From the NCBI GenBank assembly GCA_004352715.1, contig SCFE01000053.1:1844667-1908666 (forward strand): a stretch of DNA of 64,000 bases, given 5' to 3'. Each line of letters begins with the position of its first letter. The stretch's first letter is position 1. Both the position numbers and the translations under genes were made by a program. Source of the DNA: Hofstenia miamia. Taxonomy: Eukaryota > Xenacoelomorpha > Acoela. Below are positions 1-9,970 of this stretch, in pieces. Under the pieces are notes generated by a model. The model was given only the letters and a program-made list of their open reading frames with translations. It ran no database searches and was not told where the DNA came from.

Positions 1-729
1 CGCCTAAACCTCAGCCCGTTCCCATCTATCTCAGTCTTCCACTTTCCCATCTCTCTCTCTAGAAACTCAACCCATTTCTGTGAAACTCCTTTAGCCTCTA
101 ACGTCTTCAATACCCACTTATGTGAAATGCTGTCATATGCCTTCCTGTAGTCTATGCATGCCATTGCCAAGTTTGTCTTCCTTCTTCTACAATTCTCCAC
201 CACTGCCTGGTCTATTAACAACTGATCTTTGCATCCTCTTATCTTCGTCCTGCATCCCTTCTGCTCCTCTGGTATCAACTTATTCTGTTCTAAGTAACAT
301 GCCAGCCTATGTGGGTCCTTCTGTATCAGAAATGTCCTTCCCACTACCATCCACTCTTTGCACCCACTCACCACACACTTCTCCAATGGTACTGCTAGTC
401 TCTCATGAACACTTGTGAACTTCTTCAGCCAATACCCATGTACCTCATCTCTGCTTGGCGCCTTCCAGTTCTTCATCTTCTTTAGAGCCTCCTTCAGCCT
501 TACAGTTGTGATTACTTCTTCTTGCCTGACTTCTTTCTGCATCTGTATACTCTCTATCTCTGGTCCTACACTCCCCCATATATTCTCCCAGAACCTTACT
601 GCGTCTTCACCTGCTTTAGCTGTAGCCTTTCCTCCTGCATCTAGTTCTTTGTAGAATCTTCCTCCTTGGGTCTCAAACTTCATATTTTCTCTTGCCTGCT
701 TTGCCCTTGCACTATACTTTCTCAGTTTC
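1..729 (-). mobile_element. Fragment of R4/Dong-like non-LTR retrotransposon
   Basis: The first 729 bases are nearly identical to about 7697-8502 of the better preserved copy downstream, in the same orientation, so this is a third copy of the same family. It covers the N-terminal RT region on the minus strand. The window edge cuts its 3' side. About 86 bp present in the other copy (around 8009-8094, including the NFRPI motif region of RT) are deleted at 310, which breaks the frame. Similarity stops abruptly at 729, consistent with 5' truncation on insertion, after which unrelated AT-rich sequence follows. Confidence 0.85.
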
Positions 730-1099
730 CGGTTGCAAATAGATATAACACTTTCAAACAATAGAGATTAAGTCGAGTTGTGTCATGCCTTGAGTAAGCA
801 CCGAGCTCATGTAGGGTACACATAAGCTATCTTGATTGAGCTGAGAAGTGGCACTCAAGCATTGGATGGAACGGTGAAATTGGATGTGGAGATCCGCTTC
901 GGGCAGATGCCCACTGAAAGATCGATGCAGAGGTTACCGCATGGTTTCTTCACCTAAAAAGTGAATAGTTATTTATGGTTACGTAATGTAATAGAAGAAA
1001 CTAATCAAGCAGTAACAATAAGTAAATCCTTACCCGCAATAACACAGTCAATGTTACAAGGTAACAGTGAATCAACAGTGATAAAGCCTGGTATAGGAT
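730..1099. other. Unassigned sequence before first gap
   Basis: No gene recognised. 740-950 is more GC-rich than its surroundings and may be an unidentified repeat; no reading frame of note. Confidence 0.4.
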
Positions 1100-2099
1100 N
1101 NNNNNNNNNNNNNNNNNNNNNNNNNNNNNNNNNNNNNNNNNNNNNNNNNNNNNNNNNNNNNNNNNNNNNNNNNNNNNNNNNNNNNNNNNNNNNNNNNNNN
1201 NNNNNNNNNNNNNNNNNNNNNNNNNNNNNNNNNNNNNNNNNNNNNNNNNNNNNNNNNNNNNNNNNNNNNNNNNNNNNNNNNNNNNNNNNNNNNNNNNNNN
1301 NNNNNNNNNNNNNNNNNNNNNNNNNNNNNNNNNNNNNNNNNNNNNNNNNNNNNNNNNNNNNNNNNNNNNNNNNNNNNNNNNNNNNNNNNNNNNNNNNNNN
1401 NNNNNNNNNNNNNNNNNNNNNNNNNNNNNNNNNNNNNNNNNNNNNNNNNNNNNNNNNNNNNNNNNNNNNNNNNNNNNNNNNNNNNNNNNNNNNNNNNNNN
1501 NNNNNNNNNNNNNNNNNNNNNNNNNNNNNNNNNNNNNNNNNNNNNNNNNNNNNNNNNNNNNNNNNNNNNNNNNNNNNNNNNNNNNNNNNNNNNNNNNNNN
1601 NNNNNNNNNNNNNNNNNNNNNNNNNNNNNNNNNNNNNNNNNNNNNNNNNNNNNNNNNNNNNNNNNNNNNNNNNNNNNNNNNNNNNNNNNNNNNNNNNNNN
1701 NNNNNNNNNNNNNNNNNNNNNNNNNNNNNNNNNNNNNNNNNNNNNNNNNNNNNNNNNNNNNNNNNNNNNNNNNNNNNNNNNNNNNNNNNNNNNNNNNNNN
1801 NNNNNNNNNNNNNNNNNNNNNNNNNNNNNNNNNNNNNNNNNNNNNNNNNNNNNNNNNNNNNNNNNNNNNNNNNNNNNNNNNNNNNNNNNNNNNNNNNNNN
1901 NNNNNNNNNNNNNNNNNNNNNNNNNNNNNNNNNNNNNNNNNNNNNNNNNNNNNNNNNNNNNNNNNNNNNNNNNNNNNNNNNNNNNNNNNNNNNNNNNNNN
2001 NNNNNNNNNNNNNNNNNNNNNNNNNNNNNNNNNNNNNNNNNNNNNNNNNNNNNNNNNNNNNNNNNNNNNNNNNNNNNNNNNNNNNNNNNNNNNNNNNNN
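1100..2099. other. Assembly gap (1000 n)
   Basis: Exactly 1000 n, flanked on the right by a (TA)n run. Reading frames across it are artefacts. Confidence 0.99.
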
Positions 2100-3249
2100 T
2101 ATATATATATATTCATTTGCTATAGAGGGTAAAATATTTCCCCATCCCACATAGTTGATTAATGGCACTGCCGGAAACAGAATAAATCTGAGCGAGGTTC
2201 CTATTTCTATCTGGGATAGTGATTTTTTCGCATTTTTCCACGTATTCCTTGTATAATTCTTAGAATACGGTAGCAATTTGTGCTTCTTTGGCAGAAATTA
2301 GAAAATTTATAGAAATTGCTAATGAAAGACGATTTTTTTTACTATTGTGCAACCAATTCTTTCAAAAATCAAATGTAACTTGGAAAATTTAAGATTGATA
2401 TATTTCGAAATAAATTGCACTCAAGGAGGACAATTTCACATACTTATGCAAATGCTGTTTTATAGAATTTTTAAATTTTGAAAACGTTTTGATTACCCTC
2501 AGCTGCCATTTTCTGTTGTAAATTTCTACTCTAATTTTCTTAGTTTTGAAAAGCTTTGTAATTAATCTATCATTGGCAGGGCTCCAATTGTAAATCGACA
2601 AAATCCGATATTTTGAAATGCATGATTTTTCGAATGACTTACCAGAAATTTGTAAATATTGGAAATAATACAAACTTCTGGATTTTGGGCAGCATCTGCA
2701 GAACGACTAATTTTGTGTTTAAATAATATTTAAATAAATTCAAGAACAACCGATAGAGGAGAAAAAACTACAGAAATTATTAGCAATTTTTCTTGAAAAT
2801 CCTTTAAGTATTAAGTGAACTTCAGGACTAATCTTATTTTTATAATAATAACATTAAAAATATTTTTCTCAAAAAATCGCCTCAGGGATTTCTCATATAG
2901 ATATATTATTCATAGTTTATTTATATAAATTTGGTTTCTTAAAAATATTTGCTTCCCTTGCTTTTGTATGCACGAGCCGCCACTGTGTAAGTGTTGCAAC
3001 TGAAAAAAGAAAACGTGCTTCAAACTATGTGTATATTGTTCTACACCCAGTGGAATTCAAAATATATCACGTTGCATTTTACGCCCCATTTCCAGTAATC
3101 TGCTAAATAAATATCTATTTATTCTAATTATCATTATAAAAGTTTGAAATAGTTTTGCTTAGACTATTGTGTCTCTAAATTTATAAAGTAGATAAAATTT
3201 ATGTGTATATATCAACTCTAAAGTATGAATTTTATAACAGCAAACGTTA
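2100..3249. other. AT-rich intergenic sequence with one hAT-like end
   Basis: No coding region recognised. At 2970-2985 the string GCACGAGCCGCCACTG has the form of a right hAT terminus, since its reverse complement starts CAGTGGCGG. The matching left end is not visible and could lie in the preceding gap. Confidence 0.35.
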
Positions 3250-4104
3250 TTAGATTTCAAGTTTAGAATTCACTAAATCCTGACGCTTTTTCTTCAATTC
3301 TGTATACATTTCAGCTCCATAGCATTCATATTCCTCAATGTTGTCAGGCATAAGATTATCACGAGTTTCAGGAACAAGCAGAGAAAATACTGCAGCAGCT
3401 AATGCCACTGCGGCTAAAAATATTATTGGTAGCTTAGACCAAATATTTTCTAAATATGTGAAAAGAGGAGTCATGAATATTCCACAACATCGTCCAGATA
3501 ACGAACCTATGCCAATGCCCACTGCCCGCAGGTTTGTAGGCATTAATTCTCCATGCCATACATAAATAGTTAAAAACGCTGCAGTAACAAAGAAGAAGCT
3601 GCTGCATGCAATGATGTAACGGATAATACTCCACATGCCATCTTCTGGTACGAAGGCTCCGGCAATAAGGCAAAAACTAGTTAGTAGTAGACTTATAATC
3701 ATGGCAATTCGTCTTCCCAATGCATTAGCAAGAAAGCATTGCAACATGCATGCAGGTATAGTCGAAAAACCTATAATTAGGAAAAAATAGGTTATTGTAA
3801 CGTTAAAAAACTTTTCGCTAAATAGTAGGCCAAAATAAACAATAACACATGTGATCCAATTTAAGCATTGAACAGACATCCAAAGTGATGTTTTAATGTT
3901 TCGAAACAATTGCCAGAAAGGAAATTTTTTCAGCATTTGAACAATGTTTAGCTTAGTTTCTGTTTTTTCAGAGTTCTGGGACTCTAACTCCTTAACACGA
4001 TCTTCCAACCCGGGAGGAAAAGCTGTTTTGTTGACTCTATAGATGTTTCTTATTACTAATGAAACATCATGATAACGCTGCATTTGTAGGAGCCATTTTG
4101 GAGA
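3250..4104 (-). CDS. SLC22-like organic ion transporter, C-terminal exon
   Basis: Major facilitator superfamily protein of the SLC22 (organic cation/anion/carnitine transporter) type, expected to be an integral plasma-membrane solute carrier. Only the C-terminal half is seen. The segment SPKWLLQMQRYHDV lies just upstream of the internal Met at 4083 and fits the ESPRWLL-type motif that follows TM6 in SLC22. Then come the cytoplasmic loop, about six hydrophobic segments (TM7-12), GELMPTNLRAVGIGIGSLSGR (the family motif of the TM10-11 region) and PETRD after TM12, with a charged C-tail ending in a stop at 3250. Upstream in frame a stop appears near 4176, and no clean splice acceptor precedes SPKW. 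N-terminal exons (TM1-6) were not found towards 9900, so this may be a gene fragment, or exons may be lost in an assembly fault: a 100-bp duplication with an n lies directly upstream. The gene would be divergent to MAP3K1. Confidence 0.75.
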   Translation of the reverse strand, partial: SPKWLLQMQRYHDVSLVIRNIYRVNKTAFPPGLEDRVKELESQNSEKTETKLNIVQMLKKFPFWQLFRNIKTSLWMSVQCLNWITCVIVYFGLLFSEKFFNVTITYFFLIIGFSTIPACMLQCFLANALGRRIAMIISLLLTSFCLIAGAFVPEDGMWSIIRYIIACSSFFFVTAAFLTIYVWHGELMPTNLRAVGIGIGSLSGRCCGIFMTPLFTYLENIWSKLPIIFLAAVALAAAVFSLLVPETRDNLMPDNIEEYECYGAEMYTELKKKRQDLVNSKLEI

Positions 4105-4710
4105 TTTTTGCCGGAATTTTGATAAAAATTTAAAATTGGAATAATATCTTACAGAGATGGTGTAGGAATTTATTTTTTACTTTAGGGACATATTTTCAAA
4201 ATTTTCNATTTTGATATGCACTCCACGCTTTTAAATTTAATTAGGATTAGATTTACTTTTCTTATTGTGCCTATCTTAAAAAAACTAGTAAATTTAAAAT
4301 GATATCTGTCTTACAACTAAAATTGAGTTCACTAAATAACTTTAGAGTTATAAAAAATATATTAATTTTTTTTTACACAGAACTTCTAGATTACTTGCAA
4401 TAATATATAGTGTAATAGCATATATATGTAGCTTATTTAGATGGTGTGTTTTCTCTATGTATGTAACATTCTAAAATTATATTGTGAATATATTTGAAAA
4501 ACTTTAGTCAAATATAGGGAAATTAGTCCTACGTTTTAATAATTTATCAATAACCAAGGCATTTTTTTCAAATTATCTCTAAGTAAAACTTTTCCTGAAA
4601 AATCCAAGATTTTGCCGGAATTTTGATAAAAATTTAAAATTGGAATAATATCTTACAGAGATGGTGTAGGAATTTATTTTTTACTTTAGGGACATATTTT
4701 CAAAATTTTC
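4103..4710. repeat. Direct duplication of about 100 bp around a single n
   Basis: 4103-4206 and 4609-4710 are practically identical. The first copy ends exactly at the single n at 4207. This looks like an assembly join or unresolved haplotype rather than a biological repeat. The 400 bases between are AT-rich with no gene. Confidence 0.85.
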
Positions 4711-4976
4711 CGAGCGGCTTCGACCCGCTTTTAATCATGACAAAGATATCCTTCTGTCAGAAAATCCTGCGTTGGCCCTGGACATGACCATAAACCAAAT
4801 CGTTTAATCGCAATCGGTATTAATTCACGAATAAATGAGCACCGCATTTTCTTTCAAAGATTCTTTTGTCTGCTAATTAACACATGCTGATGTAAGCATT
4901 TGATTGGAAAACCTGTGCACTGAGATATAAGGTGTAGCCTGAGTGAATAGCTAAGGCATTCCAAAAGGAATGAATT

Positions 4977-5230
4977 ATGTGCTATGATACCACTCATGCC
5001 AAACAAGTAGAAAAATCATTAACACAACTCTTCTATAAGGTTGTAAGCAAGAAGTTAGAAACCATTCAAATGAGTGCTCTAAGAATGATATTTAGAAATT
5101 ATAAAATATGGAAATGCTATGATAGCTGTCAAATGTTATGTATGAGCTATGGATACCGATGCAAAAAAGATTACATCCATTGCACTACTTAATTTCAAAA
5201 AAAATTAGCCAATATCAACTCTGAACTAAG
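4977..5230 (+). pseudogene. Possible RT C-terminal remnant of a non-LTR element
   Basis: A 71-codon frame contains KKLETIQMSALRMIFRNYK, which resembles the connection region after the RT domain of non-LTR elements (LE-IQ-RALR-I). Short and isolated, so weak. Confidence 0.3.
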
Positions 5231-5391
5231 AAGTAAGCGTGAATGGGACCAAATTATGAAAGAAAGTTTTATCTTCTCTCAAATTATATGTGGTTCATTG
5301 TAAAGAAGAGTCATCATGGTATATTAATGTTAATAATTTTTATTTATTGAAATGAATACTATGTAAAAAATTATTCATTGGATTGAACAGT

Positions 5392-5994
5392 GGTCAGTAA
5401 AGCTAATTCCTCTCTTTGCCTTCTTCCGCAATGTTCCCTTTTAACCCCCCCCTACTGGGAAACTCTCTTTGTTCAAGTTCATTCTTCGCGCCATTCTTCA
5501 CTACGCTTCTCCCTGTTGGTAGCCTTGTCATGCCTTATTTCACTCTATGGAACGCTTCAAGAAACAAGCTTTCAATTGGATCTCTCTCTTGCCATACAAA
5601 GACGTTCTTCTCAGATTCTCCACTCTCCTGTTGTCGCTCTACTTCCATACCTGTGATCTTCTTCTGTTCAATTGTTTGCTCACTCGCAAATTGTACCTTG
5701 ATACCTTCGTCATCCCAAGAAACATCGCACCCTTTACTCGTTTTTCAATTGTGCATGTGCTACTGCAAATTACATCGTGGCTCTCAAACCTCCAACAGTC
5801 ATTGATTTTCTTTCCTCGTCGCCTAGCTTCAGGAATTCTTTGATGTCTTTCCTATTTGCAGAGCCCTTCTCCCACTTCGCCTACTCCTCCATTTGCACCT
5901 ACTTTATCTCCTGTGACTGTCCTCACTGCCGTAAAACTTGACTTTTGTTTTTATATTTTATATTTTGTAGTCTTTGCTTTCAGCGGTCAGTAAA
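5392..5994 (-). mobile_element. Unassigned 590-bp insert flanked by GGTCAGTAAA repeats
   Basis: A GC-richer block lies between two copies of GGTCAGTAAA (5392-5401 and 5985-5994), as expected for a target-site duplication. On the minus strand it is purine-rich and has two protein-like stretches in different frames: one contains KEFLKLGDEERKSMTVGG and one of about 70 codons contains CDVSWDDEGIKVQFASEQ and ends with a stop. I do not recognise either. It could be a decayed retroelement ORF or a retrocopy of a host exon. Confidence 0.45.
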
Positions 5995-5996
5995 TC

Positions 5997-6049
<53 letters not shown>
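5997..6049. repeat. (TTA)n microsatellite at the Dong-like 3' end
   Basis: Uninterrupted TTA units abutting the 3' end (minus strand) of the retrotransposon at 6050. Confidence 0.95.
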
Positions 6050-6050
<1 letters not shown>

Positions 6051-8651
6051 ATCTCACAGCTTCATGCTGGTATCCCTCTCAGCTCTGGGAACTCACCAGT
6101 TCCCAGGGAGTCTGAGAGCTTTCCTCAGGACTCTAGCTGTTCCTAACAATGCTGCCTTCTGTGCTACTGCTCCTCCCCACTTTGGTACTCCCAACTCCTC
6201 CAAGTATCTCTTATGCTTCTTACTCACTGCTCCTAGTGCTCCTACAACTACCGGGACTACTTCAACTTTCTTTAACTTCCACAGCCTTTCTATTTCCTCT
6301 GCCAACTCCCTGTACTTGTCTATCTTCTCTTTCTCCTTGCTTTCTACATTTCTGTCCTTTGGTACTGCTATGTCTATCACTGTTCCTAATCTTTTCTCTT
6401 TGTCTACCACTACTATGTCTGGCCTCCGTGCTTCTATCACTTTGCTCGTCTGTATGTTGAAGTCCCACAGTATCTTAACCTTCTCATTTTCTATGACGCC
6501 CTGTGGCTTGTGCTCATACCACTTGTCTCCTGCTTCTAACCCATGCTGCCTGCTCAAACTCCAATGTACCATTCTTCCCACCTTGTCATGCCTGAACTTA
6601 TACTCATTCTGTGCCAACTTCTCACACCCTGCTATCAGATGTTCTACTGTCTCCGCCTCTTTCTTACATAGCCTACACTTATCACTTACTTCTACTCTTC
6701 TGTCTATATGCTTCTTCACCCAGTTTGTTCTTATTGCTTGCTCCTGTGCTGCCATTACTAGTGCTTCTGTTTCTCTCTTCAGTCCTGCCTTCTTTAACCA
6801 CTTGTTGCTCTCTTCTCTATCACACTTTTCTGTGTTCCTCCAGTATTCTCCATGCATTGCCTTCTGCCTATACCTTGTTTGTCTCTCTGATTCCATCCTA
6901 CTCTGGTATATCTTCTTTCCTTCACTCTCAGTTCTTATCTTCTTTAACTCCTTAGTGACCTCTAGTAGGGACCCCTTAGGTTGCTCTTCTACATATTCCT
7001 TTAGCCCTAGTGCTTCTGCTTCTACAGTCTCCTCCACACTTAGCAGCCCTTTCCCTCCCTTATGCCTTGCCATGTACAGCCTATCTACATCTCCATTGAG
7101 GTTGAATGCTCTCTCTGCTGCTAGTATCTTCCTTGTCTCCCTGTCTAATTCCCTCAGTTCATTCTTGTTCCACCTAACTATTCCTGCCGAATATCTCACT
7201 ACTGGTATCGCCCATGTATTAATTGCCTTTATGCTGTTCTGCCCATTCAATGCTGACTTCTGTAGTACCTTCCTTACTCTCCTCTTGTACTCTTTCCTTA
7301 GCCTCATCTTCATTTCCATGTGATCTGTTCTGTCCTTCTCTATTACTCCTAAGTACTTGTACCCCTCCTTGACTTCCTCAATCTTATCCCCACTGCTTGT
7401 CCTCAAACCCTCCCCATCCACACACTTGCCTCTAGTCATTGTCACTGCTGCACACTTTCCTAATCCAAACTCCAACCCTGAATCTCTGCTTGCCTTCTCC
7501 AATGTTTCCACTTGCTTCTGCAACATCTTCCTTGAACTAGCATACATCTTAAGGTCGTCCATGTACCACAGGTGACTCACTGCTCTACCATTCTTCTCCA
7601 TCTTATACCCTATGCCTGTCTCCTTTAACTTTTCTGTGATAGGTATCAAGCTAACTACAAACAATAGTGGCGCTAAGCTGTCTCCCTGGAATATGCCTCG
7701 CCTAAACCTCAGCCTGTGCCCATCTATCTCAGTCTGCCACTTTCCCATCTCCCTCTCTAGAAACTCAACCCATTTCTGTGAAACTCCATTAGCCTCTAAC
7801 GTCTTCAATACCCACTTATGTGAAATGCTGTCATATGCCTTCCTGTAGTCTATCCATGCCATTGCCAAGTTTGTCTTCCTTCTTCTACAATTCTCCACCA
7901 CTGCCTGGTCTATCAACAACTGATCTTTGCATCCTCTTGTCTTCGTCCTGCATCCCTTCTGCTCCTCTGGTATCAACCTATTCTGTTCTAAGTAACATGC
8001 CAGCCTATTTGACATCACTGAAGTTAGCAATTTCCATGTTGTTGGCAGACATGTTATTGGTCTGAAGTTGCTTGCCTCACTACCTTTCTTTGGGTCCTTC
8101 TGTATCAGAAATGTCCTTCCCACTACCATCCACTCTGGGCACCCACTCACCACACACTCCTCCAATGCTACTGCTAGTCTCTCATGAACACTTGTGAACT
8201 TCTTCAGCCAATACCCATGTACCTCATCTCTGCCTGGCGCCTTCCAGTTCTTCATCTTCTTTAGAGCCTCCTTCAGCCTTACAGTTGTGATTACTTCTTC
8301 TTCTTGCCTGACTTCTTTCTGCATCTGTATACTCTCTATCTCTGGTCCTGCACTTCCCCATATATTTACTGCGTCTTCACCTGCTTTAGCTGTAGCCTTT
8401 CCTCCTGCATCTAGTTCTTTGTAGAATCTTCCTTCTTGGGTCTCAAACTTCATATTGTCTCTTGCCTGCTTTGCCCTTGCCCTATACTTTCTCAGTTTCT
8501 CAGCTTCTGCAACTAATCTCTGCTTAAGCTCTTCTCTTGCAGTTTCTATAGTCTTCCCCTTACCTACCCTGCACCTGTCCTGCACTGCCTTACTTGTCCT
8601 GATCTTCCCTATTTGCTGCCTAATTTTTGCCACTTTATTCTCAATTCTTCT
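6050..8651 (-). mobile_element. R4/Dong-like non-LTR retrotransposon, 5'-truncated copy 1
   Basis: Non-LTR element with a C-terminal restriction-like endonuclease, lying between TTA tracts on both sides (5997-6049 and 8652-8702). Dong of the R4 clade is known to insert into TAA repeats, and this one fits. Compared with copy 2 (51829-54515) it lacks the 5' untranslated region and the N-terminal DNA-binding domain; similarity starts at 8651. The 3' untranslated part after the stop at 6093 is only about 43 bases before the TTA tract. Confidence 0.88.
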
Positions 8652-8655
8652 ATTA

Positions 8656-8702
<47 letters not shown>

Positions 8703-8711
8703 TAATGACAT
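6093..8711 (-). CDS. RT plus restriction-like endonuclease polyprotein, intact frame
   Basis: An uninterrupted 872-codon frame, unusual for this window. The RT domain occupies about residues 150-470: NFRPITCLPTTWKLL, a YRKAYDSISHKW block with a catalytic-type Asp, and the YMDD catalytic box near residue 383 (7554-7565). The C-terminal third has a C-x2-C-x8-H-x4-C zinc motif starting near residue 679 and, near residue 764, RPD followed by a DIAVPKD block, which is the arrangement of R2/R4-type restriction-like endonucleases. The product would nick the TTA target and prime reverse transcription on it. The first 20 residues are not element-derived: ATG at 8709-8711 lies in host DNA and is followed by 16 Asn codons read from the (TTA)n tract, then RRIENKVAK of the element. 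Full-length relatives carry about 290 more N-terminal residues with a Myb-like domain. Whether this chimeric frame is expressed is unknown. Confidence 0.85.
8652..8702. repeat. (TTA)n microsatellite at the Dong-like 5' junction
   Basis: TTA tract at the 5' side of the element; in the minus frame it reads as poly-Asn joined to the RT protein. Confidence 0.93.
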
Positions 8712-9955
8712 GCGACTTGCTGCTTAGCTTCTCTACTGGTCTTAAAATATAAACATTTTCCTTTTTTGCATTACGCTTTGTGACTTTTTCCTTTGTAGAA
8801 TTCGTAGCAGACATTCTATTGTTACTCAACAATAAATATCAAAAAAGAAATTCTGGCATTCAGGAGACCCCATATGCTGATTATTTGGCAGTTTTATTTT
8901 TGGATTTTACATTAAAAATAATAATTTATCAATAGATGCTTCACTTGTAACCTAATGCATTGGTTAGAATATAAGTTGTAATTAAGGCGACTTTTTTACT
9001 TAAAAATTTGAAATTTTGGCCCAAATTGATGAGATTTTTTTACTTAAAAACGTATTTTTTACGTAAAAAAAACGAAGCACATATATAGAACTATAACATT
9101 ATCCTTAGAATTTTTATGGTTCTAAGCAAAATTTTTAAAATTGAGAGAAACTTTTCTATGAAAGTAGGAGAGCATTTCGTTTTTTCAGCAATCCATATTC
9201 CAAATGATTTAATAAACTGATTGCACCAATTATTCATTAAGACATTTAATATGTAGTTTTCCATTTTCTGGGAAGCATCCAAAATTGAGGTGAATTCAGA
9301 CTCAAAGCATTTTAAAAGTCCAATTCATTTCATTGTAAGTTGTGGCTTGCACTCACGTTTGCATGATAACCTCATTATTAGCTCTCTACAATGACACTTT
9401 TAGTAATGTCATTTTATAAGCATTTGCAAATTATTAAAATATTAATTAAATTCTTGCTCTAACTTATCTCGATTTTAATGGTTAATGCGATTTCCCCATG
9501 TTTTTGTAACCAAGAAATTTATTTATGCCGGTTTTATTAAACTTTTCGAATATAGATGATTCGTGAAATTGTAATTTGACAACATCAACTGGTTTTCATA
9601 GTACCGACTGCCACAAACACAAATATTATTCTACTGAAACTGCAATTACTGTCCTCGACAGATAGATTTGACTGGTTTTAAGTAAAGATCTCATGCTTAG
9701 ATTGTTTTAACCAACAATACTTTAGAAAAATTTATTTTGCCTAAAGCCTAATGTGTTTTTCTGTTCATTCATATAATTTATTTCTTTGTTGCTATTGTGG
9801 AATAATAAATGAATCACTAATTGTTTGTAGATATATTAAATACTGAAAACGTACATATTTAATTAGCTGTTTAAATTCAAATTGCAATGTTACTTATGTT
9901 TCTATTGGTCAGAACGCCCTCTCGTGATTGATAATTTTACATAAGTCAAACAGCA
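8703..9955. other. Intergenic region upstream of MAP3K1
   Basis: AT-rich with no convincing coding sequence. It should hold the MAP3K1 promoter and perhaps shared control with the divergent SLC22-like gene, but I see no clear TATA or initiator element. Confidence 0.4.
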
Positions 9956-9970
9956 ATGGTAAATGAGTGA
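9956..9970 (+). promoter_or_regulatory. Short upstream ORF overlapping the MAP3K1 start
   Basis: ATG GTA AAT GAG TGA starts 7 bases before the proposed start codon at 9963 and ends inside the gene's third codon in another frame. If it lies on the mRNA it would be expected to reduce initiation at 9963. Confidence 0.4.

Noticed and set aside
961-2276. Long frames spanning runs of n (also at 37396, 42704-44015, 60031-61184, 62265-62703)
   Set aside because: Made of undetermined bases; no coding meaning.
5974-7323. 449-codon and other long plus-strand frames over 5974-8727 and 51800-53775
   Set aside because: They are antisense shadows of the Dong-like RT/endonuclease; low-complexity Ser/Leu-rich translations.
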